From Gracilaria gracilis (Eukaryota > Rhodophyta > Florideophyceae > Gracilariales > Gracilariaceae): a stretch of 64,000 nucleotides of DNA. Under the pieces are notes generated by a model that ran no database searches, was not told where the DNA came from, and worked only from the letters and a program-made list of their open reading frames with translations. Both the position numbers and the translations under genes were made by a program. How positions within the stretch are numbered: the stretch's first letter is position 1; every line of letters begins with the position of its first letter. This document shows, one piece after another, positions 1 through 9,338 of this stretch. The stretch spans positions 186,001 through 250,000 of the forward strand of contig JARGSG010000005.1 of the NCBI GenBank assembly GCA_030374805.1, given 5' to 3'.

Positions 1-2
1 CA

Positions 3-2506
3 AAATTCTTCCAAGACGTGTGTCGAATACTGGAAATCAAGAACTGGTTTACTACGACCTGCTATCCGCAAAGTAACGGCCAAGTGGAGTGCTTCAATCG
101 CACTATGCTGAATGTGCTGCGAACTTTCGTCGCCGACCACCCGTGAGAATGGGATCTCTACACCGATGCGGTGACTTATGCCTACAATACGCAGGTACAT
201 CGCCCTACCAAGATCTCTCCGTTCGAACTGGTCGTATCGCGTGTTCCATCATCGGTGGCTCTCGAGCCCCAACCTACGCTGGATAAATTCCCTTCACCCC
301 GTCTACACAAGGACGCCTGGAAACAATGGCTGAAACAAATGATTCCCGTAGTTGGACAGCAAATCGCTAAGGCGCAAGCCGCCTACCAGCGGAATTTCGA
401 CGCCCGTGCGCGAAGGAAGGCCTGACACATCAGAAAAGGTGGCTATGTCTTTCTCCGGAAAGAATACTACAATCCGGAAAAAGAGAAACGCCACAAGCTT
501 TCTCCGATCGCGGACGGTCCCTACAGGGTCATCTCTGTCGCCGATACTACGGTTTTCCTTAACATCAAGGGTGAGCGCGAACGCTTCTTGCGTGATCGCG
601 TTACGCCGGCACCATCTCAAGAACCTCCCATACACAAAGCTCATCAGGGACCGACAACTTCGGATACTAACCCGCCCAGCCTGTCAATTCTACCGCACGC
701 GGCGCGCGGTTTGGCCGACCTTCCTACGGAATCGGAAAGTAGCCCCAAAGTTGGGTCAGACGCGTATGTGCACACACGCGTCGTGCCCAGTACTGGGATT
801 ATCGCTCTGGGCCCCGCCGCTCTCGCTGAGAAGGGAGAGGGAGACGCTCATTCTAGTTACGCTTCTTCTCCGCAGTCTACGCCGTTGCAAACGGACAGTG
901 CACCCACGCGGGACACCGCCGGGGACGGAGTGAGTGAAGCCTTACCATCGCCGACGGAAAGCGCACGGACGTGTGACAGTAAGCAACTCGATGACAGCCC
1001 AATGTCAGGGGATGCAGAGTTGTCGTCTTCGTCGCTGCCGCTGCAAACGCACTGCTTACGTAGAGATGTTACGCCCAGACGGGATGAGCATCCGGAGACA
1101 CCGGGCTACGACGTGGAAGGTATCGCTGGCGCAGTATCGTCGCCGACGGAGGACGCGCAGGCCTGCAACAGCAGCGGCGCTATTCGAACCCTATAAATCT
1201 CGAATATGGCCCAAATATGGCCGGAATGTGGCCGTTTAGCTCAAAAATTTCAAAGAACGTGTAACTACGAAAAATAAGTACTTTAGCCAACTGACACGTG
1301 TAGACTTCGGCCATATATAGGCCACATTTGGGCCACAATTGGGCCATATGAAGAAAAATGAAACTTGTTTATCTCCGCTTTTTAAACGTTCTCACAACAT
1401 TTCGAGTTAAACGGCCACATTTCGGCCATATTTCGGCCATATTTGGGCCATATTCGAGGTTTGTAGGGGAAGCCCTACGTCCGGAAACACACACGGAGAC
1501 GCACCGCCACTGCGGAATGGAGACAAGACGAATGTTGCCCCGTCAGCGGAGAAGACCGATCACTCGGAAAAGACATTGGTTGTGAGAGACCGGTCGGTGA
1601 CGGCAGACCCAAGTTTCGGAGGAGCAATCGACTTAGTCGATGACGGCGCTGGAACGGCAGAGCACACGGCCATATCATTATGGGTGGACACCACTCTAGG
1701 TGGAGAGAAGCAAAGTAAGTTGGACGCGCGCACGGCGCGACACGCGCCACGCACAGTGGGTGAACCGCCTCCCTTGAAGGATGACAATGCAAATGACAGT
1801 GCACGCCGTGGGCTCAGACGTGCCACGGAGGGTGCCACGGAAAGTGACGAGCCGTCAAAAAACGGTAGTTCCGTAATTGCGACGGCTCACCACGGCAACA
1901 CGACTGCTGGAGCCACACGGACCGCCTTGGGCGGCGAACCGTCGTCAATGCACGTGACGGAGCACCGTTCGAAAGCCCCTGCACGGAGGTTTGTTCTCCG
2001 TCGATCGCGACGATCTCGCCAGAACACCGGAAGCTCGCAGTCCGTCCAGACGGGCCCCCGCAGCAGCTCCACAAGCAAGTGGCTTCAGACCCCGCACCGG
2101 AGAGTGTAACGCTCCAACGAGCTCCCTGGGGAGCACGACCGACACCTAGTGTACAAGATGCATTGCCGCTTAAACGGAAGTCGAGGGTAATCGCTGGCAT
2201 AAGGTACGACAGTGGAAGAGCAATCCGGCCCTCAACTGAGGACCGTTCGACCGCCAGGGATGGGAACTCACTGGTCAAGCCGCCAGAGCGGAGTGTCTAC
2301 GAACGCGGGTTCGTAGTGGACCGTATAGTAAAGCACTGCCAAGACTCTACTGGAGAGCAGGTAAACCAAGTCCGTTGGTACGGCTACCCCCTTCGGAGAA
2401 CACACACGAACCTATCGAGCACCTGCCTCGCTCGAAGGTACTACAATACCACCGGATGACCGGCACGCCCACAACCGACACGCTCAACAAAGCCCAAGTG
2501 GGTTAG
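3..2506 (+). pseudogene. pol: T1 pol 3' end: integrase C-terminus, tail and chromodomain
   Basis: Frame 3 opens in the integrase core, with the N-G-Q-V-E-C-F-N-R block that carries the catalytic Glu. It continues through the conserved T-Y-A-Y-N-x-Q-V-H-R segment and the G-Y-V-F-x-R-K strand of the integrase C-terminal domain. TGA stops lie in frame at 144-146 and 423-425. A long Ser/Thr/Asp-rich tail follows, and the frame is interrupted by a MITE at 1189-1468 and resumes beyond it (about 1469-2109). The last part is a chromodomain (F-V-V-D-R-I-V-K-H, then V-R-W-Y-G-Y, about 2290-2390). It shifts frame in a run of five C at 2387-2391 and ends at the TAG 2504-2506. The homologous region of element A (51420-53188) keeps the same order. 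Confidence 0.85.
1189..1468. mobile_element. 280-bp MITE with ~45-bp terminal inverted repeats, TSD GAA
   Basis: The two ends are inverted copies of each other: the left end begins CCCTATAAATCTCGAATATGG and the right end, read on the minus strand, begins CCCTACAAACCTCGAATATGG. Both arms carry variants of GGCCATATTTGGGCC, which also recur in the middle (1308-1348). GAA flanks both ends (1186-1188 and 1469-1471), a 3-bp duplication. The T1 pol tail stops soon after the left end and continues in frame after the right end once element plus duplication are set aside, which independently supports the boundaries. There is no coding capacity, so this is a non-autonomous DNA transposon. The superfamily is not assigned. 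Confidence 0.85.
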
Positions 2507-2842
2507 CGCCCACAATACCTACGCCGCTCACGTGGAACACTTGCTGCTTCGGCGTACAAGCCAATATACAGTGGAACGGAAGAAGAAGACGAAGAAGAAG
2601 CCTAAGAAGAGGAAGTCGAAGAACTGGATTTTCCCGCTTCAAGCGGAATACCTCTCTTAGATAAGGAGCAGCCGCCCCTCGCGGGGTGGTGCCCCCTGAG
2701 GAGAGGGAGGGATGAAGAGAATTTGCTAAAAGCCAGTAGCAACCGGAAACATTTAATGATAGGTCCAAGATATATTGGTATCTATGGAGTTCGATCACAC
2801 GCCGGACGGTCCGAAACCGCACCCACGATCTTGAACGAACCA

Positions 2843-4589
2843 CTAAGCCGCAAGGCCTTGCAAGTGCGCCAAGTCGGTGACCGTGTCAAACACGGGCACA
2901 CCCATGCCGCGAGGGAAATTGCGGATGACGATCGCCTGGGGGTGGGTACTCGAACCGGCCCCGCCCGCAGAAGCGGAGGTCTGCCACGCGCCAACTGCGT
3001 TGGGCGTATCCTGCACTACCGCATCAGCGGATCCGCCGTCATCTCCGGTTACGTTGATCACGTCGATTTGCTGGTCCGCTCTCTGATTCATAGGGCTCCC
3101 TACCTCATCAATGATCTCTTCCTCCTCGCCCTTGACGAAGACAACCCGCGAGGATGGCTCTCTGGGATCTTCCGATCGATCTGAAGCCGATCCCGCACCT
3201 CGGCGGCTGTGACTATCTCCCATTCCCATGGGTCAAAATATAGAAAGTCGCCAGCGCTGACGTCGCGTCCGGGAGACCGGATTGTAACCCGACGGATACC
3301 CTCACAGACCTGACTGGCAGGCACGGAGTCCCACTCGACACCGTCGATGACCTCCACCAAGGACACCACTTCCCGCGCGTTGCGAACGGGTCCGAGCAAA
3401 TCGATGAGGTCTAAATTCCGAATGGACCGGCGAATCATCTCCGGCACAAACCAAAGCCGGTAATGATCATACGTCTCCCAGAGTAGAGACGCCGCGATAC
3501 GGACAGTCTAATCGGTGGCAAGGATGCTCCAAAGGCCGCGCGGCGAATTCTTCATGTAGTACGACCCGACGTATGTCAGGCATGGAAGAGTTCTACATGG
3601 CACCCTCGAGGGAAGTCGATCGCCGGCCAGAACAATGGCAGTGGAACCTATCGCCCTTGACGGGAACGCGCTGCGATTCGCTCAACCTCCGGGCAATGTT
3701 ACGGCGCCAAAATCCCGGAGCGGGATCGGCACTTCCTCTCGTGACGGAGGCCTTCTAAGGACTCGCGCCGCGACGACTTGCGTAGGTACCGGAACTCAGC
3801 CCGAAGAATCGGACGAGCCCGCAGGATGAGATCCTGGTACGGCTGGACGACATCTGCATAGCGGTTACTCTCGTCGAAGGCAACAGCCAGTCGATCTCCG
3901 TACTCAACCTCGCCGAACGTACGGTAGTAGGCCACGTCGAACCCGTAAGGGTACGGAACGGGATGCTTGTTCGGAGCCCGGAGATGTCGCGCATACCCAA
4001 TGCGGGCAATCTCCGGGCGAGCGAACGCCTGGCTCTCGCTTCTCGTATACCAGAGACCATCTGGATGGACCGTGATACGGGCGAGCCAGTCCCATGAGCG
4101 GAGGACGCTAACGGGAAGCGCTCCGGAGAGATAACCGTCAAAGGCATAGGAGTTGATCAAAGCTTCGTTCCGAACGGGTTCGGCATTGAACCACGGGGCT
4201 TGTGCAAACAGACCGCTATGGCGGTGAGGGTCGCGTACGCGGAGACTACCAAGACTGGGCCATCTTCCCGTATTTTTCGCCACGCTAGCATGAAACCAAT
4301 CCCACACGGGAGCTGGATCAGGAGTCGCTGCCGTCGCAGCGGACACCGCGGCAGAAGCGGAAGCCCTCGGCGATTGGGGCAAGGGCACCGACAGGAACCG
4401 CGGTCCGGCAGCTGCCATTCGCGCAGTCCCACCCGAAGGAGCGCCGGGGTTACCGGAGGTGTTGCTGTTGTTGGTAGGCATCGCTGTGTCGATGATGGTC
4501 GAATGTGTCAAGTATGGTACGAGTGCCAAGTTGTTGGAGTCCGAGTTGTCGGCAGGCTCATCGCTGGAGTCCGGATAATATAGGCCCAT
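2843..4589 (-). pseudogene. T1 antisense ORF (aORF), broken
   Basis: This minus-strand ORF lies between pol and the 3' LTR and runs toward pol. It is split over several frames: an N-terminal piece from ATG 4589 to about 3699, a middle piece about 3600-3100, and a C-terminal piece 3229-2843. Order of motifs: low-complexity N-terminus, A-P-W-F, a Y-Y-R-T-F-G-E-V-E-Y-G-D-R-L block, Y-V-G-S-Y, G-L-W-S-I-L, L-L-W-E-T-Y-D-H-Y-R-L-W-F-V-P, and F-D-P-W-E-W near the end. Element A has the very similar L-L-W-E-A-Y-E-Q-Y-R-L-W-Y-I-P block. No known family is recognised. The longer open frame extends upstream into the LTR, but the first ATG outside the LTR is at 4589. Confidence 0.75.
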
Positions 4590-4643
4590 GATGGGAAGCG
4601 ATAAGCCGAACGAGTCGGAAGTTTCAGCCTGATAAGGGGGAGA

Positions 4644-5493
4644 TGTAGAGCAATTGCCCTTGGCAGGGACTGAGGGGGATGCCACTCATATATCCGTTGT
4701 AATTTTCGCCTGAACGTCCTATTATTATGAAGTCTATTTGCCTATTTGGCCCGGATTAGGGATCGGCCTATGAAGGGTAGGATTAGCGTGACACGTGTGT
4801 GCCCGTGCCCGATTACTGAATGCGCCGTTGCAAGAGTGCCACGGAGGTACACGTGGGTAGTGTTGGCCGGCGTGCCGGGTACTTAGATATTTTACTGATA
4901 TTTGTCAGCCGTATATAAGTGGCAACACTTGCTGCCACTGTACGGGGAGTAAAACTCAAGGAGGCCTTGGCTCTAGCTTGAGTTCCGCTTGCGCACGGTC
5001 TTCCGCTCCAATCCTGTGAAATACCGCCGCCTATCCGGACAAGTTATCCACCTCCATCACTGAGAAGCACCGATACGTCGTTACGGCCTTTTATTTATCA
5101 TTCTTTCGTACACTCTTTCTGTTTTCCCGTCTTATGGCTTCGTTACACTTCGCCCTGTTGTACAGGTTTGCCCTTTTTGTCTTGAGATTAATCCCTGCTC
5201 TCACGAGTCTGTGCTCTGCAATGCAGCCCGTTTTGCTACCTTCTATCTCGCCCTTTTTGCTACGAGATACGCCACACCCAGCGGATTCCATGCTTTTGGC
5301 ACCCCGATTGCCACCCTCAACCTCCGTCGGTAGTTCAGGAAGAGGCCGCCCGGAGTTACGCCCGGCACGTGTCGGCTTCATAGGAGGGTTCTGCCACTGC
5401 TCTGTCCCAGTAGGGAGCAAGGCTGAACACCTTGTGTGCGTAGCCGCTGGCGCGGTTTGTGTTCTTTCTTTCCGTTCCCGGCTTTGCCCTACA
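4644..5493 (+). repeat. 3' LTR of T1 (850 bp)
   Basis: The LTR begins TGTAGAGC directly after a purine tract and ends GCCCTACA, so the ends are the 5-bp inverted repeat TGTAG/CTACA. Both boundaries are fixed by the second copy at 54448-55296 (minus strand), which starts and stops at the same bases and has a target-site duplication. A TATA box (TATATAAG, 4912-4919) is followed by a short GGCA..TGCC hairpin and lies where a U3/R boundary would be expected. ORFs inside the LTR on either strand are judged incidental. Confidence 0.9.
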
Positions 5494-5679
5494 GTAAGCA
5501 GGCAATGCAGGCAGTGCAAATCTGGTAATACCCAGACAACATCATCGCCATTTTCGACATTTAGCGCTAATTGTTGCAAGTTTCGCACTTACCGCATTGT
5601 CAAATATCAGAACTCTACTAAATTTACAATCTTTTTTAACGACCCAAACATAATGACGTGCTTCCATAGCTCTGTAGAT

Positions 5680-5850
5680 GGCACATCGAAGTACGTCAAA
5701 AAAATACAAACTACATCCCAAACACGAAATCTACATGCGTACTTAGAGGGGCTATATAGCGCCAATATCGCTATTTGGCGCTCCTTAGTACGCATGTTTT
5801 TCTGTTGAACAGCACTGGTAATCTACCTTAAAAGCATACTTTGATGTGCC
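5680..5850. repeat. degenerate foldback element
   Basis: The outer arms GGCACATCGAAGTACG (5680-5695) and its near-complement at 5835-5850 match at 14 of 16 positions. Inner arms CATGCGTAC (5734-5742) and GTACGCATG (5788-5796) pair exactly around a GCGCCAATATCGCTATTTGGCGC core that is itself nearly palindromic. There is no coding capacity. It is probably an old MITE, but no target-site duplication was found. Confidence 0.5.
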
Positions 5851-6219
5851 TTGAGCGTTTGCATCGAAGTATGCCAGAATTTTTCCCATAGTTCTACTCT
5901 GAGATATTCTACCAGCGTTCCAATTTTCGATATCACCGCCAAGTAGCGCTACTTAGCGCTATCTAGTAGTTTGCAATGAGGTTGAATGAACAATGCTTCA
6001 CTAAAGTGCAGATTCGCATAAACTTACAGCGCAGTAAGTTGGTCAATGTAACGCTGATTGCAGTTTTTAATCGAGTAATTGGTAGGCCGTCGCACTGCGT
6101 GAAGTCACATTACTGATTGTAAACGGAGCAAAGTAATATACTGTACTATATAATGTAACACGAATAGTACCACTTATTCTTTAGCTCCAATTTTGCCAAA
6201 TGTAGAATTTACCGCAGCT

Positions 6220-6560
6220 CCCAGAAAGAAACAGTTAGATTACCGTGCCTTAACTTTACTTAAGCCAAAAACAGTCTCCAATTGATCAAAAAATATTTTA
6301 CCACTTCCCAACAAAGATTCAATTATTGCCAAAATCATGCGCAGGTTCCACTACTCATAGTATTATTAATTGCAGAAAATATTAAATTATCGACACCCAT
6401 TTGCACTATTTTAACATTTTATAGTTCCAAAAAAACTATTACTAAATGTAGCGGTTCGAGGAAAGCATAATGCTGTTTCGAGTCTACATCAGTACGCATT
6501 TAAAATTGAGCATATTTTATATGCTTGTTTGCCTTGCGATTTAACTTCTTGGCACAAAAT
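6220..6560. repeat. diverged interspersed repeat, left part
   Basis: This aligns by eye to 21390-21740: shared blocks include CAGTCTCCAATTGATCAAA, AGTATTATTAATTGCAGA and a later CTAAATGTRGCGGTT-like block, all in the same order. The matching partner lies inside the TIR element at 21180-22683. The next section of that element resembles 18826-19066, on the far side of element B, so this copy seems to have been split by B. Confidence 0.5.
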
Positions 6561-7150
6561 AATAGCAAAGCTTTTACTAAGAAACAATCCGAGCTCCATT
6601 AAAGCTAACATAGCAATTTTCTCGAAGAAAAAATTATTTTACAACTGCAGCAAACTAATTTCAGGAAATAATAAACAACAACTTGTTACAAACGTTATAT
6701 GTACCGCTTTTATTTATGAGACCTTATTTTCTTTTGAAAAAGAATTGTAGTGCAATAAAGGATTTCAAGAATTTTGTCATATAAAACGGCACATTTTTCT
6801 TTCTTTCTGGAAAAAAGCCCTACATTAGATCATTAACATGCCAGCCAATTGAAATGAAAGGAAAAGAACCAAAACTCCGAGCACATAATTTGGATACAAA
6901 CCTTAGTTTAATCCAAATTAGTCCTCAGCAGAGCAGTTGTGTAATACTACACTTTAGTATTAACTACCAGCACATTCAAACTGTGCGAAAAATCAGAACT
7001 AATAACAAACCTACATAAAAAAGTTTTGAGGACCTAAAATTGGTTTTGATCAAGTAAAACGAAAAAATGAAAACATACCATTGCCTTTTTCCGGAGGCTC
7101 CAGTAATTTTTGCTATGGTAAGCAGCTTTTCAGAACTTTGATTATTCTCC

Positions 7151-7510
7151 TTTTGAATCGCTATTGGCCAAGACCTGCCAGAGCTCCTGAACTTTTCAAC
7201 ACGATGATGGTTCATTGAATAATTTATATCACATGAAATATGCGTAAGAAATTCTAGTACTGCATTTTCGTCTGTGCAGCAACAAGGACGCATTTGCACT
7301 TTGATCCTTTAAGAGCAGCTCGCTCTCGTGAGCTTGTTCTTGGGCATTGATATAAATAAAGCCTTCGGCGAATGCCGAAGGTAAACTCAGAAAGAAGAAG
7401 ACATCGAAGTGGTCTGCTCTGAGTGGTGCCCATTACTTTGCAAGTTCCGATTCTTTCCTACGTCCACACACAGTTGGTAGTCGTACCACCTTACTCGGTA
7501 CTCGTCAACA
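7151..7510 (+). repeat. 5' LTR of element B
   Basis: It matches 18387-18746 over its full 360 bp with scattered substitutions. The expected TG start has become TT here; the end TCAACA is intact. A TATA-like TATAAATAAA lies near 7352, followed by the hairpin CCTTCGGCG..CGCCGAAGG. No convincing tRNA primer-binding site was seen just downstream (7511 onward). Confidence 0.9.
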
Positions 7511-7569
7511 AAGCGCTTTGCTCAAAGGGCAATAGTTTCGACGTGAGGGGGACCTGCACGCAAGTGTAG

Positions 7570-9338
7570 ATGGCTTCCAACTATGGAATAATCGCCTTCA
7601 TAAAGGCACCGGAACTAAATGATGTCACGCAACTCGGACTTATTCGATTCGAAACTGAGTACGACGCGTATCGTGAGAAATGCAATGACGTAAATCGAAA
7701 TCGGAGTTCCGACGACCAAATGGCTATCACAAACAAACGAGACTGCATCGATAGCAAGACTCTCCACACCCTCTGCAACATGGTAGAATTTGAAAGTGCT
7801 AAAACTGTAGAACAAGCCACGCCGGAAATGGTTAAATTGTGGTTTGACAGTGCAATAGGAGCTGCTCCGCGAGAATTGGCTGAAAGAATTGAATCTTCCG
7901 TAGCATCTGTGAGGTTCAAACGATGTTCTGAAAACCCAGCTGGAGCTGTAAATTCCTTTTTTTATCGATTTTATTAAAGCCATGGATCAAAACAATGCAT
8001 CCCCTGGGAAAAGCGGGAAAAACGCCTTGTTCTGGTATGCAGAGGGTATGTTCCATAAAACATGCCCTTTGTGTTATATGTAGGAAAAATAGGCACTCCT
8101 GCCAAATTTTAGGAGACACGAAAACCAGAAAAACGGGGTGAAGTTTGAAATATATGTAATTTTTTAGGTGTAATCTTTGAAAGAAAATTGAAAGTGAACA
8201 CGAAACTGTCCACGGGAACATTTGTAAAATGTTCGTTGTTCAGTTGTTAACTTGACGCTCATTGAGCGCCACCGCAGTTTCATTTGTTGAAAGACAGGCT
8301 TCTTCAATGCACTCACGTTGAACTAACTAAAGATCTAAAAGCAATTGATATAGCCTCTCTGCATTGCTTTTTATAGCCCTTCGAAAATGTGCAAAATAGC
8401 TCAGAATAACATAAAGTTTCATTTTTAAAAAGCTTGTAACTCCGTCCGGCGTTGAGATGTAGTCTCAAGTATTACATATGCATATGGATTACGATTAGTA
8501 GAGTAGAATTGTACCTCTTATATCTCCTGAAGTCTTTCTATGAAGGAATTATATCTTAGACAATAATTGTAAGTGCACACTTTGAGCGTAAGTTTAGCCC
8601 AAACTATGCGCTTTTCCCGTGCAATTAATTAGTGCCTACTTTCAGAAATTGTCTGGTATGTTCCCGTAAGTGTAACAAAACTGAGGGGTTTCCCATAATT
8701 TTGAATTGATGGGTGTGAACGTGTCCCTCTAGTTTTTAGGCACTATCTAATTTAAACACCCTGAATATTCCCTTTAGCTCAAAAATGCGGTTTTCCCGCT
8801 GTTCCCTGGTTTACAGGATGTAGACAAGGCCAAGATTTTGATTACCAAAATGGAAGAGAAACTTGAGCCTCCCCTCCTTCGAGAACGGATGAAGATGAAG
8901 CGCTCGTTGTGGAACAATACAGAGAAGGGAGATATCAAGCTTTTCAGGAAGGAGGCTGCATCCCTTGCAGTCGACGTTCCACAGAATGAGATTGCAAGAT
9001 CACGAATCAAAACATCGCACAAGCGATTTCGAGATGAGCGTTCTAGTTCGGAAGAGAAGCAGCATAAATACCGTCGCCTGGGAAGGAGCAGAAGTTCGCA
9101 ACCGAGTGGAGCAGAAACAGAATCAAGTGCAACGAAGAAAGCAAGGCCCGAGAACGAATGGACAAAGAGGCGCCTAAACCCGAAGTTTTCTGAAACCCAT
9201 CCTGTAAAGACCTGCACAATCACAAGCCCGGAGGAGCGAAAGATTTTACTTGACAATTACTTCAAGTCGAAAAAATCGTTGAAGACTCTTACATCCGGCT
9301 TAAGTAATTCTCAGCAACCCAAAGAAGGCAGTTATTGA
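7570..9338 (+). pseudogene. gag: element B gag, interrupted by a TIR element
   Basis: ATG 7570 opens a protein whose N-terminus matches element D gag (36558 minus): both share N-Y-G, a F-E-T-x-Y-x-A-Y block and a T-L-H-x-L-C block. The frame shifts in a run of seven T near 7958 and reaches N-N-A-S at about 8000. There the 805-bp TIR element intervenes. Gag resumes at 8809 with a K-A-K-I-L-I segment, a L-F-R-K-E-A block matching D, and a basic Arg/Ser/Lys-rich C-terminal half that ends at 9338. No zinc knuckle was seen. The protein would form the particle shell of the retrotransposon, but it is not functional as it stands. Confidence 0.75.
8004..8808. mobile_element. 805-bp non-autonomous TIR element in B gag
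   Basis: The left end CTGGGAAAAGCGGGAAAAACGC and the right end, read on the minus strand, CAGGGAACAGCGGGAAAACCGC form 22-bp inverted repeats with a few mismatches. The gag frame stops matching at the left end and picks up again in frame at the right end with no duplicated bases, so insertion seems to have left no target-site duplication. No transposase ORF is present. Related ends occur at 21180/22683 and 27226/27754. Confidence 0.75.

Larger units (their letters stand above)
1..5493 (+). mobile_element. Ty3/gypsy chromodomain retrotransposon T1, 3' part
   Basis: The window opens inside the integrase gene of an LTR retrotransposon. Pol continues to a chromodomain near 2290-2506. An antisense ORF follows, then a purine tract (aagggggaga, about 4634-4643) and an LTR at 4644-5493. 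The 5' half lies outside the window, so target-site duplication and LTR divergence cannot be measured. The element is old or damaged: pol has two in-frame stops and a frameshift, a MITE interrupts it, and the antisense ORF is in several frames. Its LTR family recurs as the solo LTR at 54448-55296, and its coding regions are closest to element A (38846-57033). Confidence 0.88.
5494..7145. other. AT-rich non-coding DNA between T1 and B
   Basis: No credible gene is seen. The stretch holds a degenerate foldback (5680-5850) and one half of a diverged interspersed repeat (6220-6560). The rest is AT-rich sequence with only short chance ORFs. Its right edge, TCTCC at 7146-7150, is the left target-site duplication of element B. 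Confidence 0.7.

Noticed and set aside
5091..5808. 165- and 224-codon ORFs on both strands of the T1 LTR
   Set aside because: They lie mostly in the LTR, run out into unrelated flank, and the same region of the solo LTR copy encodes different frames.
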